From Datura wrightii (lineage: Eukaryota; Streptophyta; Magnoliopsida; Solanales; Solanaceae): a stretch of 64,000 bases of DNA. Location: NCBI GenBank assembly GCA_035772735.1, contig JASDFA010000007.1:148613001-148677000 (forward strand), read 5' to 3'. This document shows positions 47,294-57,420 of this stretch, piece by piece. A program made the translations under genes and the position numbers. The notes under the pieces are model-generated. The model made no database searches. It was not told where the DNA came from and saw nothing but the letters and a program-made list of their open reading frames with translations. Position 1 is the stretch's first letter, and every line of letters begins with the position of its first letter.

Positions 47294-47412
47294 TATGTTG
47301 CTCGATTATTCTTTAAAAATGATATCGCGATCATGATGAATTTTTTAAAATGCGCTATTTTTTAAATTCAACATTCATTTAGCGGCATTTTTTAAAAATT
47401 CGAGCTAACATA
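47294..47412. mobile_element. Foldback MITE remnant (TATGTTGCTCG type)
   Basis: The left end TATGTTGCTCGATTATTC and its imperfect inverse at the right (AAATTCGAGCTAACATA) enclose about 120 bp. ACACAA occurs immediately outside both ends and may be part of the target duplication. The ends resemble a widespread Solanaceae foldback family beginning TATGTTGCTCGGACTC. It lies just downstream of the ALMT stop codon. Confidence 0.6.
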
Positions 47413-47511
47413 ACACAAGGCTAACTGAAAAACAACTTAATTAGAAGGGAAAGTTTTTACTACTCAAAAAGTTCGTTTTACTTTCCCCTCTATACTACTC
47501 TCAGCAAATAT

Positions 47512-50471
47512 TTACACTCGCACTATTTGCGCCTCCCCTTTTTTCACCGCCGGCGGTTTCACTTCTGCTGCCGCTGCTGCCGTTGTGCCTCCGCCGCCAC
47601 ATATCTCAACCACAACAGAATCACCACCCTCAACGTCGTCGACGTCGATGACCGGCTTCACGATTCCGCGGTGAAGCAACTGGTGCTGCTGCGGCGGCGG
47701 TTTCTCCGGCGACGACGAAGAAGATTCCTTATTCTTCGCATTCTTAAAATGTGCTTGAACCGAAAGATCCTCAACGGCCTCCGAGATTTTGTCGACGCAA
47801 TTGATGACGTCAATGAGTACGGACGCCACCGTTATTGCCGGGAATATTTCGGACAGGTCCAATTTGTTGGAGAGTAAGAGTGTTTCAGTTGTGGCGAGAA
47901 TGGATTTGAAGTCGTCGACGGCGGCTTTCGAGCGGTGGAGGTGGGTTTCTGCGGCGGAGAACGACGGCTGAGTCATGGTTTTGATGGAAGATGCTAGTTC
48001 TTTTAGTACTTTACTCGATTCTATGCACATTCTTGTGCATGATGCTTCTATTCTTTTGTGGAACTCGGTTGGTACCTAGAAATAAAAATTTAATGTATCA
48101 ACCTTATAAAAATGTATAATATCATATAAATTGTGTTTTTATATAAATATGGATTAAATCGAATAAGTAAAAGGTTAAAGCTCGTAAATATTTCTCCAAA
48201 TGAAATAATATGATATTATACTATACCTGAGGCTTGGAATTAAAGTAGCCAGTAAGTGCTTGAAGATGGCAGGCACATTCTCTAGCAAGGACACCAATCT
48301 TCAAGTACTGCTTCCATGGATGACGCAGCCTGAAAGATCCATGACCAGGCTCCCACCATGCAAAGTTTGCCTGTAATTAAAATAAATTTCTTTCAATATA
48401 ACATGTGACGTGTTAACGAGTTAAATAAATCTTCGGAAATTTCTTAATTTTAAAAATAGCATATATAAGAGGATATTAATTGAAATGCTTTTTAACTTAC
48501 TCACCAAAGATTCCTCCGTGGCCTTAGAATTAAGGACGGCTTTATAGGCTCCAAGGAATCCCTTATCTTCCTTAGAGGCCTTTCCACTTTCATCAATCTC
48601 TGAAAAGCTGAAATATTCACTTCCAAAACCTGCAAAAGAAAAAAAAAATTTTAAAATGTATATTCATTCATTCATTCTTTTTTGCTCCACATGGATCACA
48701 CAAAATGAATTTTATGTGTGGATATCTTTTTACTAGTCCCTTAAAAAAGAATCATTATCTTTCGATTTTCGTAAATAAATAAATTTTAATTTTTTATTTT
48801 ATCATTAACGACATATTTTTATAGCTACAAAAATGTCATAACTATCAGATTTAATTAAAGCCACGAATTTTGAAATCTTTTATTTCTTAAAATACATATC
48901 AAGTCAAATATCATATAAATTAAAAGTTGCATTTATTTTTTCGTTTCAATTTTATCGAATATTCCCGAAGGAACCAAAAAGAGAAGATGAAGTGGAATGC
49001 CTATATATAAAATGAAGAAGAAGATTCACTGACCTTCTAAGAAAGTTGCAAGGTTTTCAAGATTAGTAGAAAGAAGCTTATGAAGATCTTCTCCTGCCCA
49101 AACAGGACAAACAATCAAGGAGATTATCATGCACGTGGCAGCTCCAATAAGAATGGTGGACAGCCGCTGATGAGCCAGTTCCAATATCTTGTCCACACGG
49201 TAACCGGAGACGGTCACCATACTGAAGGTCAACACAAATATTAAGATCCCATAATCATATCTCCTCTTCATATGCGGAAAAAATCTTGTAAATGTACCTA
49301 ATGCACCTGCAATATATACGTCAATACATTAAAAAGAATACTTTGGATGGTTGATTAATCATCATTTCTGAGATCATTCTATTTTATTTAGAATGTAAAA
49401 AATGATCGCTCACTTGATTCGGATTATTTTTCTTGTTGATGACTCAAGGCTTTTTTGATTTAGATGATGACGACAATGGAGCTTATTACGTTGAATATAT
49501 AATTAAATAAAAGATTTAGCTCAAAATTATTAGAATTGGATTATGTCTAAGATAGAAATACGTACGTTGGTGAGACTTTTTTATTTTAGTATTTAAAGGT
49601 GAGCTGACATCATTTAATAATAATTTGATTCTAGTTAGTAATTTAATTTTTTAAATGAGATAATCACGCATTTTAACTATGTTTTTGCAAAGTATATACT
49701 ACATAAACACGTTCTATTTTTATTTTATCTTTTGGGGGTTAAAATGAGATATTGAAGTTACTTTTTATTTTCTTTCTCATTATTATTTCACGAAGTTAAT
49801 TATGGATTATATAATATGCTTTGACTTGCATAATATCCTACCTAGTGTAAAAACCAAAAAGCCCAGAACAATGGGCTCCCCTTCTTTTCCAAACAAGTCA
49901 GCAAAATATTTTGCTCCAACACCTAATGCCCCAGCTGTCAATGTGGCAAAACCTCTGTTTAAACACTTGCTTAAAGTTGCACCTGAAAAGCCCAAAAAGA
50001 AAAAATAGTAAAAATTAATATCTCCAGAATTCAAAGTATATACTAACAAAATCATCAATGGAGATGATCGGGTAACTTCTTTTTATCTATCTAAGTTTTA
50101 CGGGATAAAATTATCTGATTATAAAAAATTAGTTGAAATACAGACAAAGCCGACTCCAACATCACGATTCTAAAAGATAAACAAAAAAACTTGCCTGCAG
50201 TGAATTCAAAAACAACCACCACAGTTAAAACAGCCCAAATGGCTGATTGTCCAAAACCATCATAAAGAGGTCTATAATAGTAAAACAATGAAATTAAAGT
50301 GAGAGCTAATCCCACTTTAACTGCATGCCAAATTTTTCTTGGATCATCTTTTCCAATTTTCATTGTTTTCTTCACAATTCCCACAGTTTTTTCCTTCATT
50401 TTTTTGGGAAAACCCATTAGATGGGAAATGACATTGTTTTTCTCTGGGCTTGTTGAACTATTAATCCCCAT
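47512..50471 (-). CDS. Aluminium-activated malate transporter family (ALMT), 6 exons, 507 aa
   Basis: ALMT proteins are plant anion channels, many malate-permeable, in the plasma membrane or tonoplast. They act in aluminium tolerance, guard cells or mineral nutrition. Exons: 50195-50471, 49842-49982, 49034-49306, 48505-48629, 48227-48370 and 47512-48075. Phases agree and give 507 residues, within the family range. The N-terminal half has about six hydrophobic spans, with family motifs WHAVKVGLALTLISLFYY, GFGQSAIWAVLTVVVVFEFT, GATLSKCLNRG and the conserved CPVWAGEDLH just after the membrane part. The C-terminal half is cytosolic and hydrophilic, with a WEPGHG motif (ANFAWWEPGHGSFR). The tail has low-complexity runs (GGGG, AAAAAA) and PPAVKK. 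Intron 1 uses a GC donor. It looks nearest to the ALMT10/ALMT2-8-like clade, but this is not certain and the transported ion cannot be read from sequence. Confidence 0.92.
49983..50194 (-). other. GC-AG intron in the ALMT gene
   Basis: The donor reads CTGCAG|GCAAGT and the acceptor TTTTCAG|GTGC. Only this junction restores the family sequence FEFTAGATLSK in frame; the GT further in would shift the frame. CAG|GCAAGT is the usual consensus for GC-AG introns. Confidence 0.85.
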
Positions 50472-50479
50472 TGGAAATT

Positions 50480-52010
50480 AATGGATGATTAATTAACAAT
50501 TGGAAAATTATGGCTAAGTATTTGTGGTGGTGTTATGGAGAGGAAATTTAAGGAGAGTGCACTAACTAGCTATATGGAGTAATATGTCAACAAGCTAAGT
50601 GTAATTATTTATAGTTGGCTAGAAAAGTTGGGTGAAGTATTTTTTATTCATTTACACATGAATGTCTGTCTCTTCTTAGACCTTTCATGAGAAGGACAAA
50701 TGTTTTTTTTTAATTAACTAATTATCTTTTCATTTCTTTTTTTTTTTGTGGCTGACTGGGATTTTACTTGGATCTGGACTATATTTAATTGCAATTCAAC
50801 TAAAAAAATGCTTTTTCTTCAGAAATTTTAAAAATATTGGGGACATTCTTTACTTTTTCTGACGTATTATTGTGTTGCTATGTTAATGCTCAATACCTTT
50901 TTGTAATCTCCCTGACAATACAAAAGTATATTCTAAAACCATCAAGGGATTATTTTATTTTTTTATTTTTTATTTTTTATTTTTACTAGGTGGAATACTG
51001 TAAAAAAAAGTGTGAAAACTTTGCACTGATTTACTACAGGTTCCTATATATGTTGTTTACTTTCTTTAATTTGTTTCTAGAACTTACTTCATTTTATTTG
51101 TTTATACTAGTAAACTAGTCATGTAGGTTTAAATTTACCTGAGATTGAATGTACTGTGTTTAAATACCTGACATTTAAATTTTTGCACATACTTATCTTC
51201 CATCAATGCTCATCGAATCATAGAGAGTTGATCTCATACAAATACAAGCCACTCAACAAAATTATTTTTTATAAATATGGTCTTAGTTGAGATGTCAAAT
51301 TATTATTTTTACCTATCACACTAAATTTGAATATGCTTGTGCAAAACTTATATAATTTCCACTCATATTATATTTTTTACGAGCAGTCATTGACTATAAA
51401 CTGAAACTGGGTTGAAATTATACTCCCCTCAGCTTTGTAAAAGAAGTATAGAGTTAATTTTATTTAGCTTTCCAGTATTTTCCTATCTTGTCAATATAAG
51501 TCAAAGGTGTCCACGTGATTCTAAATAGATGGATACTTCATATACTTCAAAGCTAAATTATCACATACCAATTATTCATAGCATGCATGGTTCGTTTCGG
51601 CTCAACTGACCTGATAGATTTATTTTTTGGACTACGCTAGCATCATATATGTTTGTAATATGTCTTATAAAATTGATCACTATTTTATATTTATATATAT
51701 ATATATTTTTTTTATTTTTTTTTCAAAAGCTTGTCAATCTTAAAATCTGTCGTGCTTGACTCACCTTTGTTTATTATTAACTTACAAGTACGTACATGTA
51801 ATCCCATTATACTACCTTGAGATACCCTTACATAACTGATTAGGGACACATATCGTACTATTCTCTAAGAGTTCCATCTCTCCATTAATAATAAGGTTTT
51901 ATACTATGCATCTTTTATTCCCCATCTCGTAACTCATAAGTAAATCTTTATTTTAAGTTTCATTTTGGATTAATTTAATTTGCATCTCTACCTCATTCTT
52001 ATGCTTTAAG
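50480..52010. other. Spacer upstream of ALMT; no gene seen
   Basis: The first several hundred bases hold the ALMT 5' flank on the minus strand. The rest is AT-rich with poly-T and TTTTA repeats (about 50955-50985) and a TA microsatellite near 51690. No conserved coding sequence was seen. Confidence 0.4.
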
Positions 52011-52016
52011 TGAAAG

Positions 52017-52255
52017 GTGAAAAATAGTCCACTTGAAATATTATCGTTTTTTGAGTTTTATAACTGAATCATTTATTAACTATTTATCAAAATACATTTC
52101 AACTATCTATTATTCTCTTTTTCTACTTGAATAATGGTGATATTTCAAGTGGAAAAAGGGAACAACTGATAGTTGACGTGTATTTTGATAAACATTTGAT
52201 GTTAGTTCAGATATAAAACTCAAAAAATCGAGATATTTTAGATGTATTTTTCACT
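52017..52255. mobile_element. Foldback MITE, family F1, copy 3
   Basis: A nearly symmetric inverted repeat: GGTGAAAAATAGTCCACTTG on the left, TTTTTTGAGTTTTATA, CAACTATCTATTATTC, then the inverse AACAACTGATAGTTGACGTG, ATATAAAACTCAAAAAATCG and ATTTTTCACT. It is the most compact and best preserved of the three F1 copies. Confidence 0.75.
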
Positions 52256-53121
52256 CTGGACTCTTATATATGCTTTTGTACAGTGGGTAGTTTCTTTATT
52301 TATGTTCCAAATCTTAGGTTTGATTTCAAGTATTTTGTGGGTTTAGGTACAAATCAGTTATGCTTTCATGTTAAATTATCTAAAACAAAAAACAGTTAGT
52401 TATTTAAAAATGGGATTATCCTAAGAAAATGACTTCATAAAAAATTAGTTAGCATCATGACATTGGCAATTAGTGACTTTGAGGATGACCACTGAAAGTA
52501 AAAAAAAAAAAAAAGAAAAGTATAAATGACAAAACGAGAACAATAGATGACTCACCAACTTTTATTAAGATCTCTATTTTATTTTATTTTATTTTATTTT
52601 AGTCCAAATCTATATTATATTATAGGATGAACAACACTAGGACAAAACTGAAATTTAATTGTTTTTTTTGGTAGCATTATGCAAAAAAAAATTACAAATC
52701 ACATACTATATATATTATCCCTTTACAACTCCATCTTCTATTAGAATTATTCATATATAGATCCATTTGTTAAAGTATATGTTATGTTTATCTGGACTAT
52801 TATAATTTACAATCTTTAATTAATCTTGTGTGCTAGTACACCTTATTAGAAGAGAAAATAATACAGAAATCATTTGATGTACTTTTCAATTTAAATACAT
52901 AGGTCATATTTCACAAAATGTGATACAATATGGTTAATTATCCACACTTAAAATGTTTCTGAAAATTAATTATAAGTAGCTACAATGATTTGAACAGTGT
53001 AAGTGGAAAACAGCAATGCTTCATATATTAGTGCTTCTTTAACACTTTATAGGTTATCTTTATCCTCTTTTTAATTTCATTTATGTTCACCTGCTATGGG
53101 AATATTTGATAATATTTTTTC

Positions 53122-53229
53122 ACGGGATCTATCGAAAATATTCTTTTTATCTTTACAAGACAGAGATAAGGTTTGCGTACACATCATCCTCTCCAGATTC
53201 TACTTGTGAAATTACATTGAATATGTTGT
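53122..53229 (+). mobile_element. TS-type SINE remnant
   Basis: Diverged plus-strand copy with CGGGATCTATCGAAAATATT, AGATAAGGTTTGCGTACA, CCTCTCCAGA, and TTGAATATGTTG at the 3' end, in the same order as the TS SINE 3' half. It retains only a single TTG at its end. Confidence 0.65.
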
Positions 53230-53490
53230 AGATTTTATATATCTTATGAAGATCTGCTCTTGTTTGGATTTTTTAAAATTATTATTATTATTTTTACAGT
53301 AATTCTTCTTTCATGATGCAACTTTAGGTTTTTTACGTTTATAAATATAAGTTTTTCATTTATGCAGTATAATAGAATATAATTTAGGTAAGATAATAAT
53401 ATTCTACCTATATCCACAAGTAAATATTGTACTATTTTTTAAAATAAGACTATACAAATATATTACATGCTTTGAATTCTTCTCTTCTCT

Positions 53491-53582
53491 TTCGAGTCGG
53501 GATTTATCGGAAACAATTTCTACCTCACAAAAGATATAGATAAGATTTATATAGATTATAACCTCCCAGACCCCAGTTCATT
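53491..53582 (+). mobile_element. TS-type SINE fragment
   Basis: Carries GAGTCGGGATTTATCGGAAA, CAATTTCTACCTCACAAA and CTCCCAGACCCCA, the middle of the TS SINE, without its TTG tail. It lies about 260 bp downstream of another copy. Confidence 0.6.
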
Positions 53583-53589
53583 TCTAAAA

Positions 53590-55200
53590 CTACAAGGAAA
53601 AGAAGAAACAGATTTTTGTATGAAATGAAAGCCCATTAATGAGAGGCTGCTCTAAGCTCTTCAGCCCATGATAGAGTGGCATTATAGTTGGGGCCGTTTC
53701 ATTTTAAAGCCCAAATCATATGGGGACCGTAAAGCCCTCTATGATACCCCTTTTCTCTGTTGAGAAAGCAGTACCAATGTCCGTGTTAAAGTTCAGATCG
53801 ATAGAAGATGGTGGGCTTGAACGATGGGCTATTTGGTTTGGGACAAAAGGACAAAACTAGTCATTTTAAGGCCGTTAGCTATAATATAAGTCTAATTTTT
53901 AAAATAAAAATAAAAATGGAGAGGTCGCATAAATATAACTTCTCAAAATTATAATTACAAAAGTTATAATTATTTCTTAATTACATAATATACAATATAT
54001 ATCTTATAATTGATTAAATGGATAAATATTGTAAATATAATATTTTTTTATAAATGACATAAGTAATAATTTTTTTCATAATTTAAGTAAATTAAATATG
54101 GTAAAAATTTAATATATATTATTATATTTAATAGCATACACATATACTAAATAGTATTATTATATTTTAAAAAAAATTATTCATATTATCGTTATATCAT
54201 TATTCATAAATTTTTCTCTTACTTTAGTCTTTCACATATAAAGATTATGAATATAATGTATATTATATACCATACACTATATATTATATTATGTATATGT
54301 GTATCAATATATAATATTATATTATTGAAGCATTTATGTGCATTTATTTTTTTTATATTATGAATAACTTTTATTAATAAAAACATCATATATATACTAA
54401 ATATGTATTATTATATTTACTTTAGTCTTTCACATAAAAAGATTATGAATATAATATATATTAGACACACACTATAAATTATATTATGCATATGTGTATC
54501 AATATAGTATATTAGCATATATGTGCATCTATTTTTTATATTATGCACCATTTTTATTAATAAAAATTTATACTAAATTTTAAAATATTCAAGGATCTTA
54601 AAATATTTTGATAAAATAAAAGTAAATTTTAATAAATCACAACTGATTTATAAAAAAAAATGGAGAAGAAAGGGATTCTTGGGAAATTAAATAAAAATAG
54701 AGAAGAAAGAGAGATTTTTGGATTTTTTGGAAAAATAAATATCGAGAAGATAGAGGAATTTTTTAGAAAATAAAAATCGAGAAGAGAGAGGGATTATAGA
54801 AATTTTTGAAAAAATAAATATGGAGAAGACAGAGGAATTCTTGAAAATTTTGGAGGATTTTTAAAATTTTTGCAAAAAAAAAATAAAATAGAGAGGGATG
54901 GAAGAGAGAGTATTTTATATTATTTTGTGTATTATAAATTGTTATATTAGATATATAATTTCTTTTAATATTTAATTATAATAGATATTTTGAGAAAGTA
55001 AAAGTTGTACAAAATGTAACTAAAAAGATGAGATTTTAAATAGTTTGTATTATGTAATTTAATTAAAGAAGTTGTAATTTTTGTAATTATGATTTTGAAA
55101 AATGTTATTTGAGTAAGAATGAAAAAGTTACATGAATACTAGCAAATAAGTGAAAAAAAACATAAGTTGTGGCTATTTTTAAAATTACATAAATTACAAG
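53590..55200. other. AT-rich spacer with tandem repeats; no gene seen
   Basis: A unit of about 200 bp is duplicated in tandem at about 54220-54419 and 54420-54565: TACTTTAGTCTTTCACATA, AAAGATTATGAATATAAT, ATATGTGTATCAATATA and TATGTGCAT occur in both. At 54655-54910 phrases of the type GAGAAGA(A/T)AGAGG(A/G)ATT and TTTTTGGAAAA(A/T)TAAA recur about five times as an irregular array. A further diverged member lies at about 55855-55945. Confidence 0.6.
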
Positions 55201-55203
55201 ATA

Positions 55204-55320
55204 AAACAACAATAACATACCTAGTGAAGTCTAAAAAAAATGGGGTCTGGAGAGATTAAAGTATTCGTATACCTTAACTCTACCTCAGAGACGGAGAAAC
55301 TATTTCCGATAGACACTCAG
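55204..55320 (-). mobile_element. TS-type SINE
   Basis: Reverse-oriented copy: plus strand reads ACAACAATAACATACCTAGT, GGGGTCTGGAGAG, TACCTTAACTCTACCTCAGA and CTATTTCCGATAGACACTCA, the inverse of the TS 3' half. Confidence 0.7.
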
Positions 55321-55329
55321 TTCAAGAAT

Positions 55330-57200
55330 AAATAAATCAAAGCAATCAAGAAAAGAAAGAAGCGATTGAAAGAAAGCATGTCAAATGTTAATTAAAACAA
55401 ATATATATATATATATACGAGAAATAAAATATAATAAAAATTCAAGGGCAAGAGACTACTCATAATAATATTACAACTATTAATATGGGAGATTAGATAA
55501 ACAACTCTCTACTTAAATCTTTCTTAATTTAAGTAGATTAAATATGAATAATATTTAATGAATCCTTACATATTCTCAATTTCTATCTTTTAATACATAA
55601 ATATTAATATCAAATCCTATAAATAGTTTATTATCAATGCCATAAATACTGCATTATAGTTTGCTCTTATACTCCGCCAATGATATATAGTATATCACTA
55701 CACATATATGCTTAACTTATATCTAATATATGACACACACATATAGTGTTTATGTCAAATATACTTAGTATTATTATATTCTTTTATTGTTAATTCATAT
55801 ATTATAATTTGATCATACGCATACAATAAGTTCTAAGATATATAATGACATAGAGGAGAGAATGGAGTTTGTGAGAAAAGCTAATATAAAAAAGAAAGAA
55901 ATTCTTGGGATTTTTGAGAATAAACTAATACGAAAAGGATATAGAAATTCTATGACAGATATGCAAGGAATATAAAAATTGTACATAATATAAATTAAAA
56001 ATTAAAAATTTAAAATAATCGTATTTTTAAAAGGTTGTATTTATGTAACTTCTCCATTAAAATTTAGTCATTAGTATAATATTTGAACAATAGCATCTAT
56101 CCGCATATCAATGCGCGTAATGTATGGCGAGTACTTAGATATATACACATGTAGCCAAAGGGTCAGATCAATATAGTCAGCCCCAGGCCTTTTTCTAGAC
56201 GCATGTCTCTCACATAAGACTGGATGATCAACACATCACAATGTCCGAGAATCGATAGTTGAAGATAATCATGCATCCTGATATTTGGAGGATCACGACT
56301 TTATCCCACTTTCATAAACCTATGATCCTCACACCCGCAACGATTATATAATATTTAGGGTTAGGAAGTTAGTTAGAGAGGTCAAAGTATATCTACCCCT
56401 TCAACTTGATTTGTGAAAAAAAATATTATATTTCAAGCAATACAATTCTAAAGTCTCTTACGTTCATTATAATAAACTTACTGTTTTGATATACCATGTA
56501 TTGAATAAGCTTTTATCTTTTTTACTTAATTATTTACATTATTATAAGTGTCTCGCTTAATATCATTTGTTCTTTCTTGTCTCAAGCCTTACATTACAGA
56601 TTTTCAAAACTAACTTAAATTAATTTTATTATTAAAGACCTCTCACAAATTATATTTCTATACATGGTATAGAGGGAGGAGCATCATTGCACGTGAACCT
56701 ATGCTCCTGCACATATATAAGCCAAAAGTGTTAAACGAGCAGGTTATGTTGAATTTTGGAGAGTTAAATTAAGTTGAGTTAACAAATTAGATGGTCGAAA
56801 GTTACTTGGATTGAAATAAGTTGAACTAAAATGAGCTAAAAAACAGGTCATAACCCGTCCAATTCTTACTAAGTTTAAATTTTTTGTTTGTTCTTTTATA
56901 TATTTTAAATAACTAATAATTTTTTTTAATTATGATTGTATATAACATAGCAAATAAATAAATATCTTCAAAAGATATTTTGATAAATTTTTTTATAAGT
57001 CAATTTGAGTTATATATCAATCTAATTTTTAATTGAGATAGAATAAATTAAGCTAATAAATAAATAAATTATTGAAAAAATTAAATAAATCATGTTTTGG
57101 TGAGTTAATTTTGCAAGCGAAGCATAACTTTGAGATTGGTTAAATTTTAAAAACTTCCTAAATTTTGGCCACATTTTAAATAGGGTCCTAAAACTGGCAA
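55330..57200. other. Spacer upstream of the PPR gene; no gene seen
   Basis: AT-rich sequence with a TA microsatellite at 55401-55418. A slightly GC-richer block at 56100-56340 (ATGCGCGTAATGTATGGCGA and following) was not recognised. The last few hundred bases should hold the PPR promoter, but no clear TATA box was found. Confidence 0.35.
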
Positions 57201-57357
57201 TTTGAATTTTCTTTTTTTGTTTTGCATTTCGCCCCTTCTAATGTCAGCGAACTATCGCCGAAGTCCGCCTTTGTCACTCAATGACCGAAGTATCGCCACA
57301 ACGAAATCGCCGCTGTGTTTAGGCTTTTCCAATCTCTCGTTCTCGTAAACCAGCTCC

Positions 57358-57375
57358 ATGAATCTCAAAACTTGA
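57358..57375 (+). promoter_or_regulatory. Minimal upstream ORF before the PPR start
   Basis: ATGAATCTCAAAACTTGA encodes five residues and a stop, and ends 45 nt before the predicted main ATG at 57421. If the leader starts upstream of it, it could lower translation of the main frame. Transcript start is unknown. Confidence 0.35.
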
Positions 57376-57420
57376 TCTCTCTCTCTTCTTCTTCGTTCTT
57401 GGAGCCGATTTTCCAAGACA

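Noticed and set aside
47142..47336. 64-codon Lys/Arg-rich frame
   Set aside because: Its end lies in a foldback MITE remnant and its start in AT-rich repeat; no conserved domain.
47527..47971. Plus-strand open frames with Arg-rich sequence
   Set aside because: They are antisense shadows of the GC-rich ALMT last exon.
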